Shown piece after piece: positions 36,824-45,307 of a stretch of 64,000 bases of DNA. The stretch is from assembly GCA_028714075.1 (NCBI GenBank), contig JAQTMZ010000013.1, forward strand, positions 1 through 64,000. The letters are read 5' to 3'. Source of the DNA: Gallionella sp. Lineage in GTDB: Bacteria; Pseudomonadota; Gammaproteobacteria; Burkholderiales; Gallionellaceae. The position numbers and the translations under genes are program-made. Numbering within the stretch: the first letter of the stretch is position 1; each line of letters opens with the position of its first letter. Below the pieces are notes generated by a model. The model was given only the letters and a program-made list of their open reading frames with translations. It had not been told where the DNA came from and searched no databases.

Positions 36824-37007
36824 GTTCTGCCAGCTCAGAAACTCCTATGCTCGGAGTATTTGACACCTCCTGCAATATCCACAACTGCGATCCTGTGACA
36901 CCGCACGATTGCTCAATTTCGCGAAATTGCTGACGAACTGATCCGTAAATAATGCGAAACTTCTTAAGAACTTGAAGAGAAAGTTGATTTTTGCTTTGTT
37001 TGCTCAT
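36528..37007 (-). CDS. MarR-family transcriptional regulator (right copy)
   Basis: This 159-aa paralogue of the left regulator begins MSKQSKNQLSLQVLKKF. The start at 37007 was chosen over an upstream in-frame ATG because a strong AGGGGG ribosome site lies just before it. The winged-helix core (LAEQLSIHQSTGSQLVEKLVARGL) is intact. The gene is divergent from the pal-like lipoprotein gene, with about 160 bp between them, and may regulate it as well as itself. Confidence 0.85.
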   Translation of the reverse strand: MSKQSKNQLSLQVLKKFRIIYGSVRQQFREIEQSCGVTGSQLWILQEVSNTPSIGVSELAEQLSIHQSTGSQLVEKLVARGLINKERSKEDQRRVGLEVSEEALKLLKNAPGPAEGILPEALQALPVSALLVLDNSLLEVIGQLRLRDDKLADRPLSDL

Positions 37008-37165
37008 TTGTTGCCCCCTTTGTATGGGTGAATACTGCTTTTTATTGGATTGTATCACTTGCAAATTACATTCACATCAATTATATTTACGTCAACCGAA
37101 TAGATCGGTATTGCGTCAATGATAGTGTCTCAATTGATTGCAAACTTATAAAAAGGATATTTATC

Positions 37166-37732
37166 ATGAAAAAAATAGCACTTATTCTGGTTCCAATCCT
37201 GCTTGCGGCCTGCGCTTCTACGCCTATGACAGACACTCCACCGACACCTCAGGCAAGGGAGGCTGTAACTAAGCCTCCGGTTGTAGATAATTCAGAAGCA
37301 ATTGAGGCTAACAGGCGCATGTTGGAGGCGAATCGCAAATTGGAAGAAGCGCGCCTATTGGAAGAGTCCCGAAAACTGCAATATGAAGCGCAAGATCTGC
37401 AAAAACAGAGCGTTTTCTTTGACTTTGACAGATACGTTGTCAAGCCAGAATATCAAGGTGTTGTTCAGCGACAAGCGGAATTCATCAAGATGCACAGAAA
37501 TGACATCGTTACTCTGGAAGGAAATGCAGACGAGCGAGGAAGCAACGAATATAACCTTGCACTTGGCGATAAACGTGCCAATGCTGTCCAGAAAGATCTG
37601 GAGTTATTGGGTGTTCCTGCAACGCAAATCAGGGCTGTAAGTATGGGGGAAGAAAAAGCACGGCTTTCGTGCCATGAAGAAAAGTGCTGGAAGGAGAACC
37701 GCAGGGACGATTTTTTCCATAAGCTTAACTAG
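37166..37732 (+). CDS. Pal/OmpA-family peptidoglycan-associated lipoprotein
   Basis: This 188-aa lipoprotein has signal sequence MKKIALILVPILLAAC with cysteine 16 as the lipidation site. A linker and short coiled coil (about residues 45-80) precede a C-terminal OmpA-like peptidoglycan-binding domain with FFDFDRYVVKPEYQ, LEGNADERGSNEYNLALGDKRAN and the VSMGEEK block. It anchors the outer membrane to the wall in the family. Chromosomal Pal normally sits beside tolB; no tol genes are here, so this is probably an accessory paralogue. The start was chosen for the signal peptide and the AAAGGA ribosome site. Confidence 0.88.
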   Translation: MKKIALILVPILLAACASTPMTDTPPTPQAREAVTKPPVVDNSEAIEANRRMLEANRKLEEARLLEESRKLQYEAQDLQKQSVFFDFDRYVVKPEYQGVVQRQAEFIKMHRNDIVTLEGNADERGSNEYNLALGDKRANAVQKDLELLGVPATQIRAVSMGEEKARLSCHEEKCWKENRRDDFFHKLN

Positions 37733-37763
37733 CGGAAAATCTTACATTTAATAGGGGTTTCCT

Positions 37764-37928
37764 ATGAAAGGTAAGATTTTGATTTTTATCATTGCGCTTG
37801 GCATTCTCTGTGGCACCTTCGCCGGCTATTTGAACTGGTTGCTTATTCAGCCAAGACCTATGGTAGTGCAAGCGGAAGCGCCATCCTCATCGACGCACCG
37901 CCTGCATGCAAGGTCGAATATGCACTAG
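37764..37928 (+). CDS. Small membrane-anchored protein, truncated paralogue of the DUF3014 protein
   Basis: This 54-aa protein (MKGKILIFIIALGILCGTF...) has one N-terminal membrane helix and then QPRPMVVQAEAPS. This mirrors the start of the DUF3014 protein downstream (membrane helix, then QPRPAIMQVKASPP). It ends soon after, so it looks like a duplicated and truncated copy or a short single-pass peptide. An AGGGG ribosome site precedes it. Confidence 0.55.
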   Translation: MKGKILIFIIALGILCGTFAGYLNWLLIQPRPMVVQAEAPSSSTHRLHARSNMH

Positions 37929-38022
37929 ATGGGTGATGCTTTCCGGTTGGATTGCCAGCAATCGAATGCAATAGGCGCATCTTGAAATATTAATCAGCAT
38001 AATGCCTTTGAAGAGATTAATC

Positions 38023-38814
38023 ATGAACAAGAGCATGTCGATATTCCTTGCTTCAATTGTTATTCTCGGCAGCATTTTTGCTGCATATTTATACTGGCAG
38101 AATATTCAGCCAAGGCCTGCGATAATGCAAGTAAAGGCGTCGCCGCCTGCACTGCCCAAGCCGGAGGCGCATCAAATCCTCGATACTTCCCCAGTATCGC
38201 CATCATTGCCGACATTGGCTGATAGTGATAATTTCATGCTTAATGTATTGGCTGAACTGGTTGGTAATAAATTATTAATAAGTTTTTTTCATGCCGAACG
38301 AATAATTCACAACATTGTTGCCACCATTGACAATCTGCCGCGCAGGCATGCACCGATGATTGTGTTGCCGGTCAAGCAAGTACCAGGCAGATTTATTGCT
38401 TCGGGTACGGGAAGCAGCCTGACTATCGGTTCTAAGAATGCGGAGCGCTACACGTCCTATGTGAAAATCATCGAGGCGATTGATGCCAAGAAGTTGGTGG
38501 AGATATATGTGCGCCTCTACCCTCTGTTTCAGCAGTCATACGAGGAACTTGGTTATCCAAAAAAATATTTCAATGATCGTCTGATAGAGACACTCGACAA
38601 TCTGCTGGATACTCCGGTCATTAATGAACCCATTAGGCTTATTCAGCCCCAAGTGTATTACCTGTTTGCAAATACTGATCTTGAAGAGCGTTCCATCGGC
38701 CAAAGAATCTTAATGCGGACAGGCAGCAAGAACGGGGCAGAAATCAAGGCAAAGCTACGCAAAATCAAGCAAGAATTGCTGCTCCACATGCATGAGAAGA
38801 AAGTGGAGATGTAG
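38023..38814 (+). CDS. DUF3014 domain membrane-anchored protein
   Basis: This 263-aa protein has an N-terminal membrane helix (residues 5-25), a proline-rich linker and a DUF3014 region (LPTLADSDNFMLNVLAELVG, then RRHAPMIVLPVKQVPGRFIASG, then KKLVEIYVRLYPLFQQSYEELGYP). Its function is unknown; it is probably attached to the inner membrane and faces the periplasm. The start at 38023 was chosen because the membrane helix begins there; an earlier in-frame ATG lies at 38002. Confidence 0.78.
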   Translation: MNKSMSIFLASIVILGSIFAAYLYWQNIQPRPAIMQVKASPPALPKPEAHQILDTSPVSPSLPTLADSDNFMLNVLAELVGNKLLISFFHAERIIHNIVATIDNLPRRHAPMIVLPVKQVPGRFIASGTGSSLTIGSKNAERYTSYVKIIEAIDAKKLVEIYVRLYPLFQQSYEELGYPKKYFNDRLIETLDNLLDTPVINEPIRLIQPQVYYLFANTDLEERSIGQRILMRTGSKNGAEIKAKLRKIKQELLLHMHEKKVEM

Positions 38815-38840
38815 TGAGTATGTGGCTTATGGAGATCAAC

Positions 38841-39128
38841 ATGAAAAGACTACGAATATTGCCAAGTGCTTCAAGAATTATTGCCCTGACCGCGATAATA
38901 GGCTTTGTCGATGGCCAATTCAAAATCGATGCCGAAAGTTTTTCGGGAGGTAAAATTACTTCGGTAAGCACCAAGGCACATATTACGACTATTACTGCTG
39001 GCGGTGCTTTACCCGGTAATCAACAGAATAACAAATCAGACATTCTTGCCTATATAGTCGAAATCAGGCACGGACATAAACTTGCAAATGTATTGATTGA
39101 TGCGGTTACCGGGCGCATATTACTTTGA
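38841..39128 (+). CDS. Small PepSY-like exported protein
   Basis: This 95-aa protein has an N-terminal basic and hydrophobic segment (signal or anchor) and a C-terminal PepSY-like end, AYIVEIRHGHKLANVLIDAVTGRIL, in which the strand-turn-strand ends with the usual DAxTGxIL. The ATG at 38841 has a GGAG site at good spacing; an earlier GTG at 38814 overlaps the DUF3014 stop. The same frame stays open for 108 codons after the TGA, described separately. Confidence 0.6.
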   Translation: MKRLRILPSASRIIALTAIIGFVDGQFKIDAESFSGGKITSVSTKAHITTITAGGALPGNQQNNKSDILAYIVEIRHGHKLANVLIDAVTGRILL

Positions 39129-39636
39129 TATAACGCCTTCCATGAATATGCCGTTGGGTGCAATATCCAAAAAATTGTTGCATATCATTGCCATTTTGAT
39201 CCTGACCTGATTGCCCATGCTTATGCGGCAATCGACGCGAGCATCGCCTATCGTGAAAGTATTGGTGAGGTCTGCGCGGCCATGCAGGAATTCACTGGAC
39301 GGCGGCGTGTGTCGGAAGCGTTTGGTGCGAAGATACCTTTCTATGTTATCGAGATTGTCGGTGTGCAGGATTATGCGAAATTAGCTGTTGTTTTGCGTTG
39401 CCATCAGTTGTGCTGGAACAATAAGGAGTGCTCCGCGAATTCTTGTGATGCATGAAGGGCGCGTTGATGCGCGGTGCATCGATTCTTTATACGCACCGAC
39501 TCTTTACACCAGTCAGTACAAGTAATGAAAAGCACCGGTGTTTCATATGGTAAAGCGGGTTGACGGTGGATGATAGAGATATCCTGGTGCCGGGCAAAGG
39601 TGAGTCTAGCCTTGTTTTTGGTAGAAAAGAGCAGCT
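39129..39636. other. Gap with a long open frame and no start codon
   Basis: Directly after the PepSY-gene TGA, the same frame is open for 108 codons to a TGA at 39453-39455. The frame includes HCHFDPDLIAHAYAAIDAS and a cysteine-rich end, but there is no credible start and I recognise no family. It could be a remnant or chance. From 39456 to 39636 I see no gene. The promoter of the following operon should lie here, but none stands out. Confidence 0.4.
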
Positions 39637-41829
39637 ATGCATAAAAGAAAACAAACAATTATCGTTAGCGATCTCGACGGGACCCTGCTTGACGAGGCGA
39701 CTTACTCCTATGCGGGAGCGCAACCTGCTTTACATTTGATTGCGGAAAGCGGAACGCCACTGGTTCTTTGCTCCAGCAAAACGCGTGCGGAAATCGAGGT
39801 CTATCGCTGCCGTATAAAGAACAGCCATCCGTTCATCGCAGAAAATGGTGGCGGGATATTCATTCCGAAAGAATATTTCCCCGCTACTTATGAAGCCGTG
39901 GAGTACGGCGATTACCAGCTCATCTCGCTTGGTATGCACTATGCGGAAATCAGGAATCAATTTATCCGGCTACGCGAACAACATGGGGTAAATGTGCGTG
40001 GTTTTGGGGATATGACCATTGCTGAAATCGCAACATTGACGGGCCTTCCAGAAAGCGAGGCCGCATTGTCAAAACAGCGTGATTTCGATGAGCCGTTTAT
40101 TTTCGAAGGCGAGCCCGATGAGAGTTTTTTGAGCGCAATCAATGCATCCGGTTTGTGCTGGACTCAGGGGCGCATATTCCATGTTATGGGAAATCACGAC
40201 AAGGGGCGTGCCGTCAGCATACTGATATCGCTATACAAGAAACAGCATGGCGACATTGCAAGTATCGGACTGGGCGATGGCCTGAATGATTTGCCTTTGC
40301 TGATGGCTGTGGATCATCCGGTACTTGTCATGCACAAAGATGGCAGTTTCGATAAACGCATCTTGTTTCCCCAACTATTGAAGACGCAACTTCCCGGCCC
40401 AGCGGGCTGGAATGAAGCTGTGCTGCAATTGCTGGCACAAAATATGGGGGATGGTGGCTCCATCCCGCCAAACCGACAAATTTTGCTGGGTATTTTCAAT
40501 GCCGCCCTCGCGGCAGTTGACTCTTACAATGCCGTGCTCAACGCGATCAGCGTTGCACATGGGCAATTACAGATTACCGGAGTGAAATATGATCTTGCAG
40601 CGTTCGACCGCATCATCGTGGTCGGCGCAGGCAAGGCCACGGCATGCATGGCCTTGGCTATCGAATCTCTGCTTGGCGCGAGAATTGCAGCGGGTTTGAT
40701 TGTTGTCAAGGATGGGCACACGGTGCCGTTATCCATCATCGAACAGGTGGAGGCCGCCCATCCCGTTCCGGATGAGGTTGGGATAATAGGCTCGCAGCGC
40801 ATATTGCAAATGGTGGGGGCAGCCGATGAAAAAACACTCGTCATTTGCCTGCTTTCGGGTGGAGCTTCCGCGCTGCTGGTTGCGCCTGTCGAAGGGGTGA
40901 TGTTGCAAGACAAGCAGGAAACCACCCGCTTGTTGCTGAATGCAGGCGCATCCATAGCCGAATTGAATGCGGTGCGCAAGCATCTTTCCATGGTGAAAGG
41001 CGGCAGACTGGCGCAGGCAGCTTATCCGGCACAGGTGGTAACGCTGATACTCTCCGATGTCATCGGCGACCCGCTCGACGTCATCGCTTCGGGGCCGACG
41101 GTGCCGGACAATTCAACCTTCGCCGATGCTTGGTCAGTGGTTTTGAAATATGGCTTGCAGGAAAAACTTCCGCCGCGCGTTGTGGATTATCTGCAACGCG
41201 GCATCGCCGGGCAGGTCCCGGAAACCGTCAAAAAATACGATTCCAGCCTGTACAACATACACAACGTGATCATTGCCAGTATTCGTCAGGCGCTGGCTGC
41301 GGCAGAAAAAAGAATCTTGCAATTCGGATATACCCCAAAATTGATTTCCGCTACGCTTCAAGGTGAAGCGCGTGACGCTGCACGTTTTCTGGTGCAGACT
41401 GCGCGTGCCGAACTATTCGAAATGAAACCGGGCGAACGGCGCTGCCTGCTTTGCGGCGGCGAAACCACAGTTACCGTGCATGGCCCCGGCAAGGGCGGCA
41501 GGAATCAGGAGTTGGCACTGGCCTTTGCCATTGAAATAGATGGTATACAAGGAATATCCATGCTTTCCGCAGGCACAGATGGCAATGACGGTCCAACCGA
41601 AGCCGCGGGCGCAATGGTCGATGGAACAACGGCAGTGCTGGCACGAGAGTCGGGAATAGACCCGTTGCGCTATCTCGAACAAAACGATTCTTATACTTTC
41701 TTTCAGCAATTTGATGCCATAACAGGCGCGCAGTGTCATTTCATAACCGGACCGACTGGCACAAATGTCATGGATATCCAGATTGTGCTATTGAACAAAC
41801 AGGAGTCACCGTCCGCGCAACCGGACTAA
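39637..41829 (+). CDS. Fused mannosyl/glucosyl-3-phosphoglycerate phosphatase and glycerate kinase
   Basis: This 730-aa fusion has two enzymes. Residues 1 to about 262 form a HAD-family phosphatase of the mannosyl-3-phosphoglycerate phosphatase type: SDLDGTLLD with catalytic D12/D14, the CSSKTRAEI motif, AENGGGIF and GLGDGLNDLPLL. Residues about 275-725 form a MOFRL-type glycerate 2-kinase: VVGAGKATACMA, LLSGGASALLVAP, NAVRKHLSMVKGG, SDVIGDPLDVIASGPTVPD and the GGETTVTVHGPGKGGRNQEL / SAGTDGNDGPTEAAG blocks. The first would dephosphorylate glycosyl-3-phosphoglycerate to the osmolyte. The second would phosphorylate glycerate and so recycle the carbon. It heads a tight operon with two glycosyltransferases. 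Confidence 0.88.
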   Translation: MHKRKQTIIVSDLDGTLLDEATYSYAGAQPALHLIAESGTPLVLCSSKTRAEIEVYRCRIKNSHPFIAENGGGIFIPKEYFPATYEAVEYGDYQLISLGMHYAEIRNQFIRLREQHGVNVRGFGDMTIAEIATLTGLPESEAALSKQRDFDEPFIFEGEPDESFLSAINASGLCWTQGRIFHVMGNHDKGRAVSILISLYKKQHGDIASIGLGDGLNDLPLLMAVDHPVLVMHKDGSFDKRILFPQLLKTQLPGPAGWNEAVLQLLAQNMGDGGSIPPNRQILLGIFNAALAAVDSYNAVLNAISVAHGQLQITGVKYDLAAFDRIIVVGAGKATACMALAIESLLGARIAAGLIVVKDGHTVPLSIIEQVEAAHPVPDEVGIIGSQRILQMVGAADEKTLVICLLSGGASALLVAPVEGVMLQDKQETTRLLLNAGASIAELNAVRKHLSMVKGGRLAQAAYPAQVVTLILSDVIGDPLDVIASGPTVPDNSTFADAWSVVLKYGLQEKLPPRVVDYLQRGIAGQVPETVKKYDSSLYNIHNVIIASIRQALAAAEKRILQFGYTPKLISATLQGEARDAARFLVQTARAELFEMKPGERRCLLCGGETTVTVHGPGKGGRNQELALAFAIEIDGIQGISMLSAGTDGNDGPTEAAGAMVDGTTAVLARESGIDPLRYLEQNDSYTFFQQFDAITGAQCHFITGPTGTNVMDIQIVLLNKQESPSAQPD

Positions 41830-41853
41830 AATTTTCTAAGGAGTTAACCGGCG

Positions 41854-43113
41854 ATGAAGACCACCACCTTCCGGGCGGAAGTGCAAGAGCAACTCGAGCG
41901 CATAGGGCAGGCCGACATCATCGTAGGCATCCCCAGCTTCAATAACGCGCGCACGATCGGCCATGTGGTGCGCGCGGTACAGGGTGGCTTGGCCAAGTAT
42001 TTTCCGGATCACAAGGCAGTGATTGTAAATTCGGACGGTGGTTCCAGCGATGGCACCAGCGACGTGGTGCATAACTCCTCGATTGACGATTTCAACGCCA
42101 TACTCCTGCACCACCGCGTGTCACCTATTTCCAAGATTGTATTTCCTTACTCCGGCATTCCAGGCAAGGGCAGCGCTTTCCGCACTGTTTTCGAGATTGC
42201 CGGAGTGCTGGGGGCTAAAGCATGTGCTGTCGTTGATTCCGACCTCAGGAGCATCACCCCGGAATGGATAGAGCTACTGGTGACACCGATACTGAAGGGG
42301 GGCTACGATTACGTATCGCCGCTGTATCACCGGCACAAATTTGACGGCACTATCACCAATAGCATCGTCTATCCGCTCACCCGCGCGCTCTACGGCAAGC
42401 GGGTGCGGCAACCCATCGGCGGTGACTTCGGTTTTTCCGGTAGCCTCGCGCAGTATTACCTGACCAAGGATGTGTGGGGAACCGACGTGGCGCGCTTCGG
42501 CATAGATATCTGGATGACCACAACGGCAATTGCAAACGGCTTCAAGGTCACGCAATCGTTTCTTGGCGCCAAGATTCACGATGCCAAAGATCCCGGTGCC
42601 GACCTGAGCAGCATGCTTTATCAGGTGGTCAGTGCCACTTTCGAACTCATGGAAACCTATGCAGAAGTGTGGATGCCGATTCACGGCACCGAGCCGGTTC
42701 CAGCCTTCGGTTTCGAATACACCGTCGGCCTCGAACCGGTCAATGTCAATACCGTGAGAATGCTGAACACCTTCCGGGAAGGACTCAGAAACCTTGGGGA
42801 AATCTGGTTTGATATCCTCGGTGCGGGCGACTTCGGCGAAGTCGAAAGATTGGGAGCACTGCCTGACAGTGAATTTCGTTTTCCCATCGGTTTGTGGGCG
42901 CAGGTAGTCTATGACTTTGCGCTCGCTTTTCACAAAAGAAAGTTGCCCGTCGAGCACCTGATCAAATCCATGACCCCGCTCTATATCGGCAAGACAGCTT
43001 CATTTATCCTCGAAGCCAAAGATATGGGGCAAACGGAAGCGGATGCAGAAATCGAAAAACTTTGCATGGAATTTGAAAAACGCAAGGATTACTTGGTAGC
43101 CAACTGGAAATAA
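41854..43113 (+). CDS. Glycosyltransferase, possibly glucosylglycerate synthase-like
   Basis: This 419-aa nucleotide-sugar transferase has a GT-A fold: DIIVGIPSFNNARTIGHVVRA at the N terminus, NSDGGSSDGTSDVV, and the metal-binding AVVDSDLRSITPEW. A conserved QPIGGDFGFSGSLAQYYL acceptor segment follows. It resembles enzymes that make glucosyl- or mannosylglycerate directly, but the sugar and acceptor are not readable. An AAGGAG ribosome site precedes it and it lies 24 bp after the fusion gene. Confidence 0.75.
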   Translation: MKTTTFRAEVQEQLERIGQADIIVGIPSFNNARTIGHVVRAVQGGLAKYFPDHKAVIVNSDGGSSDGTSDVVHNSSIDDFNAILLHHRVSPISKIVFPYSGIPGKGSAFRTVFEIAGVLGAKACAVVDSDLRSITPEWIELLVTPILKGGYDYVSPLYHRHKFDGTITNSIVYPLTRALYGKRVRQPIGGDFGFSGSLAQYYLTKDVWGTDVARFGIDIWMTTTAIANGFKVTQSFLGAKIHDAKDPGADLSSMLYQVVSATFELMETYAEVWMPIHGTEPVPAFGFEYTVGLEPVNVNTVRMLNTFREGLRNLGEIWFDILGAGDFGEVERLGALPDSEFRFPIGLWAQVVYDFALAFHKRKLPVEHLIKSMTPLYIGKTASFILEAKDMGQTEADAEIEKLCMEFEKRKDYLVANWK

Positions 43114-43130
43114 CCACAAGGAGGTATGTT

Positions 43131-43835
43131 ATGGAAAATTTTATCGACCTGATTCTAGACCCTTTGAATGGGCTGTTCCTGAAATTCAAGGTGTTTGTGC
43201 CCAATTTTCTGGCTATGCTGGTGATCCTATTCATTGGAATCCTTATAGCGCTTATCATCAAACGGGCGCTCATGAAATTTCTGACTGCGATCAGCTTCGA
43301 CAGTTGGTCTGACCGCATGGGTTTCACCAAACTCATGCGCAAGGGAGACTTGTGGAGCAAACCTACCGCAACACTTGGTACGATCATCTTCTGGATGCTG
43401 ATCATCGTTACGTTGATGAGCGGCCTGAACGCTCTCCAGATACCGGCGATAGACCAACTGGTGAGCCAGTTTTTCAGTTACATTCCCCGCATCTTTTCCG
43501 CCGCCATGATCCTGATCGTCGGCTACCTGCTTTCCGGATTCATCAGTCGTGCGGTGTTGATTACGGCGGCTAATAGCGGCTTCCACTACGCCAAACTACT
43601 TGCCAAGGCGGTGCATACCCTGCTGATCGTGCTGATCCTGGCGATGATTATGGAACAATTGCAAATTGCCCCCAGCATCGTGCTTGCCGCCTTCTCCATC
43701 ATCTTCGGCGGCATCGTAATCGCCCTTGCCATCGCCTTCGGTGTGGGTGGCATTAATGCGGCCAGACGGGTAATAGAAAAAGATGTTATGCCAAAGCGCG
43801 AAGAAGAAACGAAAGATGAGATTGAACACATCTGA
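43131..43835 (+). CDS. TM-helix channel-like protein (MscS-related, no beta domain)
   Basis: This 234-aa protein has about five membrane helices (near residues 20-42, 80-105, 118-142, 155-172 and 178-200). It contains conserved TM-helix repeats of the kind found in bacterial mechanosensitive-channel relatives (NFLAMLVILFIGILIALIIKR and SYIPRIFSAAMILIVGYLLSGF). It lacks the MscS beta domain and ends in a charged tail. In the middle of an osmolyte operon, a role in solute release or osmosensing is plausible but unproven. An AAGGAGGT site lies before the ATG. Confidence 0.72.
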   Translation: MENFIDLILDPLNGLFLKFKVFVPNFLAMLVILFIGILIALIIKRALMKFLTAISFDSWSDRMGFTKLMRKGDLWSKPTATLGTIIFWMLIIVTLMSGLNALQIPAIDQLVSQFFSYIPRIFSAAMILIVGYLLSGFISRAVLITAANSGFHYAKLLAKAVHTLLIVLILAMIMEQLQIAPSIVLAAFSIIFGGIVIALAIAFGVGGINAARRVIEKDVMPKREEETKDEIEHI

Positions 43836-43849
43836 GAAAGGAATGCGTC

Positions 43850-45061
43850 ATGAGTGATTTTTTTCAAACCGGAATTATTACGACACTGCACCAACTCGGC
43901 AAACCTTCGCTGGAGCGGCTGGAGTCAGAGTTGCACGAATTTTCAAAGGTCAGGCCGATCGCGCTGGTGTTGCCGTCGCTCTATTCCGAATTTGAAGGCC
44001 CGGCCATGCCGGGAATAGTCCAGGAACTGGCCAAGGTAAAGTACTTGAATGAAATCGTGCTTGTCCTGGATAAGGCATCGGAAAAAGAATTTCAAAAGGT
44101 GCGGGAATTCATGTCTCCGATATCGACCGAAATCAAGATCGTCCACAATGACGGCAAGAGGATAAGAGAAATATATGAAACATTCACCCGTAACGGGTTT
44201 AATGTGGGCGAACGCGGCAAGGGGCGTTCCGTATGGCTTGCCTATGGTTATGTGCTTGCGCGAGGCCGTTCTGATGTGATCGCCCTGCATGATTGCGACA
44301 TTGTCACATATAGCCGCGAACTGCTGGCACGATTGTGCTACCCCGTCGTCAATCCCAATCTGGATTATGTGTTTTGCAAGGGATATTACAGCCGCATATC
44401 CAACAAAATGAACGGGCGCGTCACCCGCCTGTTGGTAACCCCGCTGGTCAGATCCCTCCAGCAACTCGTCGGGCCGCATAACTTCCTCGCTTTTCTCGAC
44501 AGCTTCCGCTATCCGCTGGCCGGAGAATTTTGCATGACCACCGACTTGGCTCGCGTGAACAGGATTCCGTGGGACTGGGGGTTGGAGGTAGGCTCCCTTG
44601 CCGAAGTGCACCGCAACTATTCGCCGCGCCGGGTTTGCCAGGTGGACATCGCCGCGAACTACGACCACAAACATCAAGTGCTTTCTGCCGATGATGCGAG
44701 CAAAGGTTTGATGAAAATGACGGTGGATATTTGCAAATCCATTTTCAGGACTCTGGCGTCGGAGGGGGTGATATTCTCGGACGGATTGTTCAAATCCCTG
44801 CTCGTATCTTATCTGCGCCACGCCGAGGATACGATCATGAAATACGAGGCGGATGCGGCAATCAACGGCCTCAAGTTTGACCGGCACGAAGAGGCGATGG
44901 CGGTGGAAGCTTTTACCCGAGCCATCGGCATGGCAACTCAGGTGTTTATGGAAAATCCGATGACCACACCACTCATTCCGAACTGGAACCGGGTGACCTC
45001 GGCCATTCCGGATATTTTCGAGATGCTGCAAATAGCCGTGGATGCAGACAACAAACAATGA
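43850..45061 (+). CDS. gpgS: Glucosyl-3-phosphoglycerate synthase-like glycosyltransferase
   Basis: This 403-aa GT81-type transferase has RPIALVLPSLYSEFEGPAM, the metal motif region IALHDCDIVTY, the NPNLDYVFCKGYYSRI block, LAGEFCMTTDLARVNRIPWDWGLEVG and the YDHKHQVL segment, all typical of GpgS. It would transfer glucose from a nucleotide sugar to 3-phosphoglycerate, giving glucosyl-3-phosphoglycerate, the substrate of the phosphatase domain encoded three genes upstream. It is the last gene of the operon, 14 bp after the channel-like gene. A mannosyl version is the alternative. Confidence 0.82.
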   Translation: MSDFFQTGIITTLHQLGKPSLERLESELHEFSKVRPIALVLPSLYSEFEGPAMPGIVQELAKVKYLNEIVLVLDKASEKEFQKVREFMSPISTEIKIVHNDGKRIREIYETFTRNGFNVGERGKGRSVWLAYGYVLARGRSDVIALHDCDIVTYSRELLARLCYPVVNPNLDYVFCKGYYSRISNKMNGRVTRLLVTPLVRSLQQLVGPHNFLAFLDSFRYPLAGEFCMTTDLARVNRIPWDWGLEVGSLAEVHRNYSPRRVCQVDIAANYDHKHQVLSADDASKGLMKMTVDICKSIFRTLASEGVIFSDGLFKSLLVSYLRHAEDTIMKYEADAAINGLKFDRHEEAMAVEAFTRAIGMATQVFMENPMTTPLIPNWNRVTSAIPDIFEMLQIAVDADNKQ

Positions 45062-45307
45062 AGCTTGCAAGTATTGTTTTTTCAAGTTAACACGGGCACT
45101 CTTTGGTTATATGTGAGTGCAGCGAATCGGAAACAGCCAGAATGCGAATTTCGCTATCCGATTAGGTTGGCAACGCAGATGAAATTTTCAGGTTTATTTG
45201 CGGCAGGCCTCGATCGCCTGCATGCTGGTATGGTGCTAAAGACAAACTCGGCATTAGTTGCTGCCCGAAATACGCCAGCCAATCCAGATAGCGCCGTAAA
45301 GAAATAG

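Noticed and set aside
38841-39455. Selenocysteine readthrough at the PepSY-gene TGA
   Set aside because: The PepSY fold ends naturally at the TGA (DAVTGRIL), so readthrough is not needed, and I see no SECIS-like hairpin immediately after it.
45062-45307. Possible small gene after gpgS
   Set aside because: An 80-codon frame exists but has no ribosome site, no recognisable product and poor codon use.
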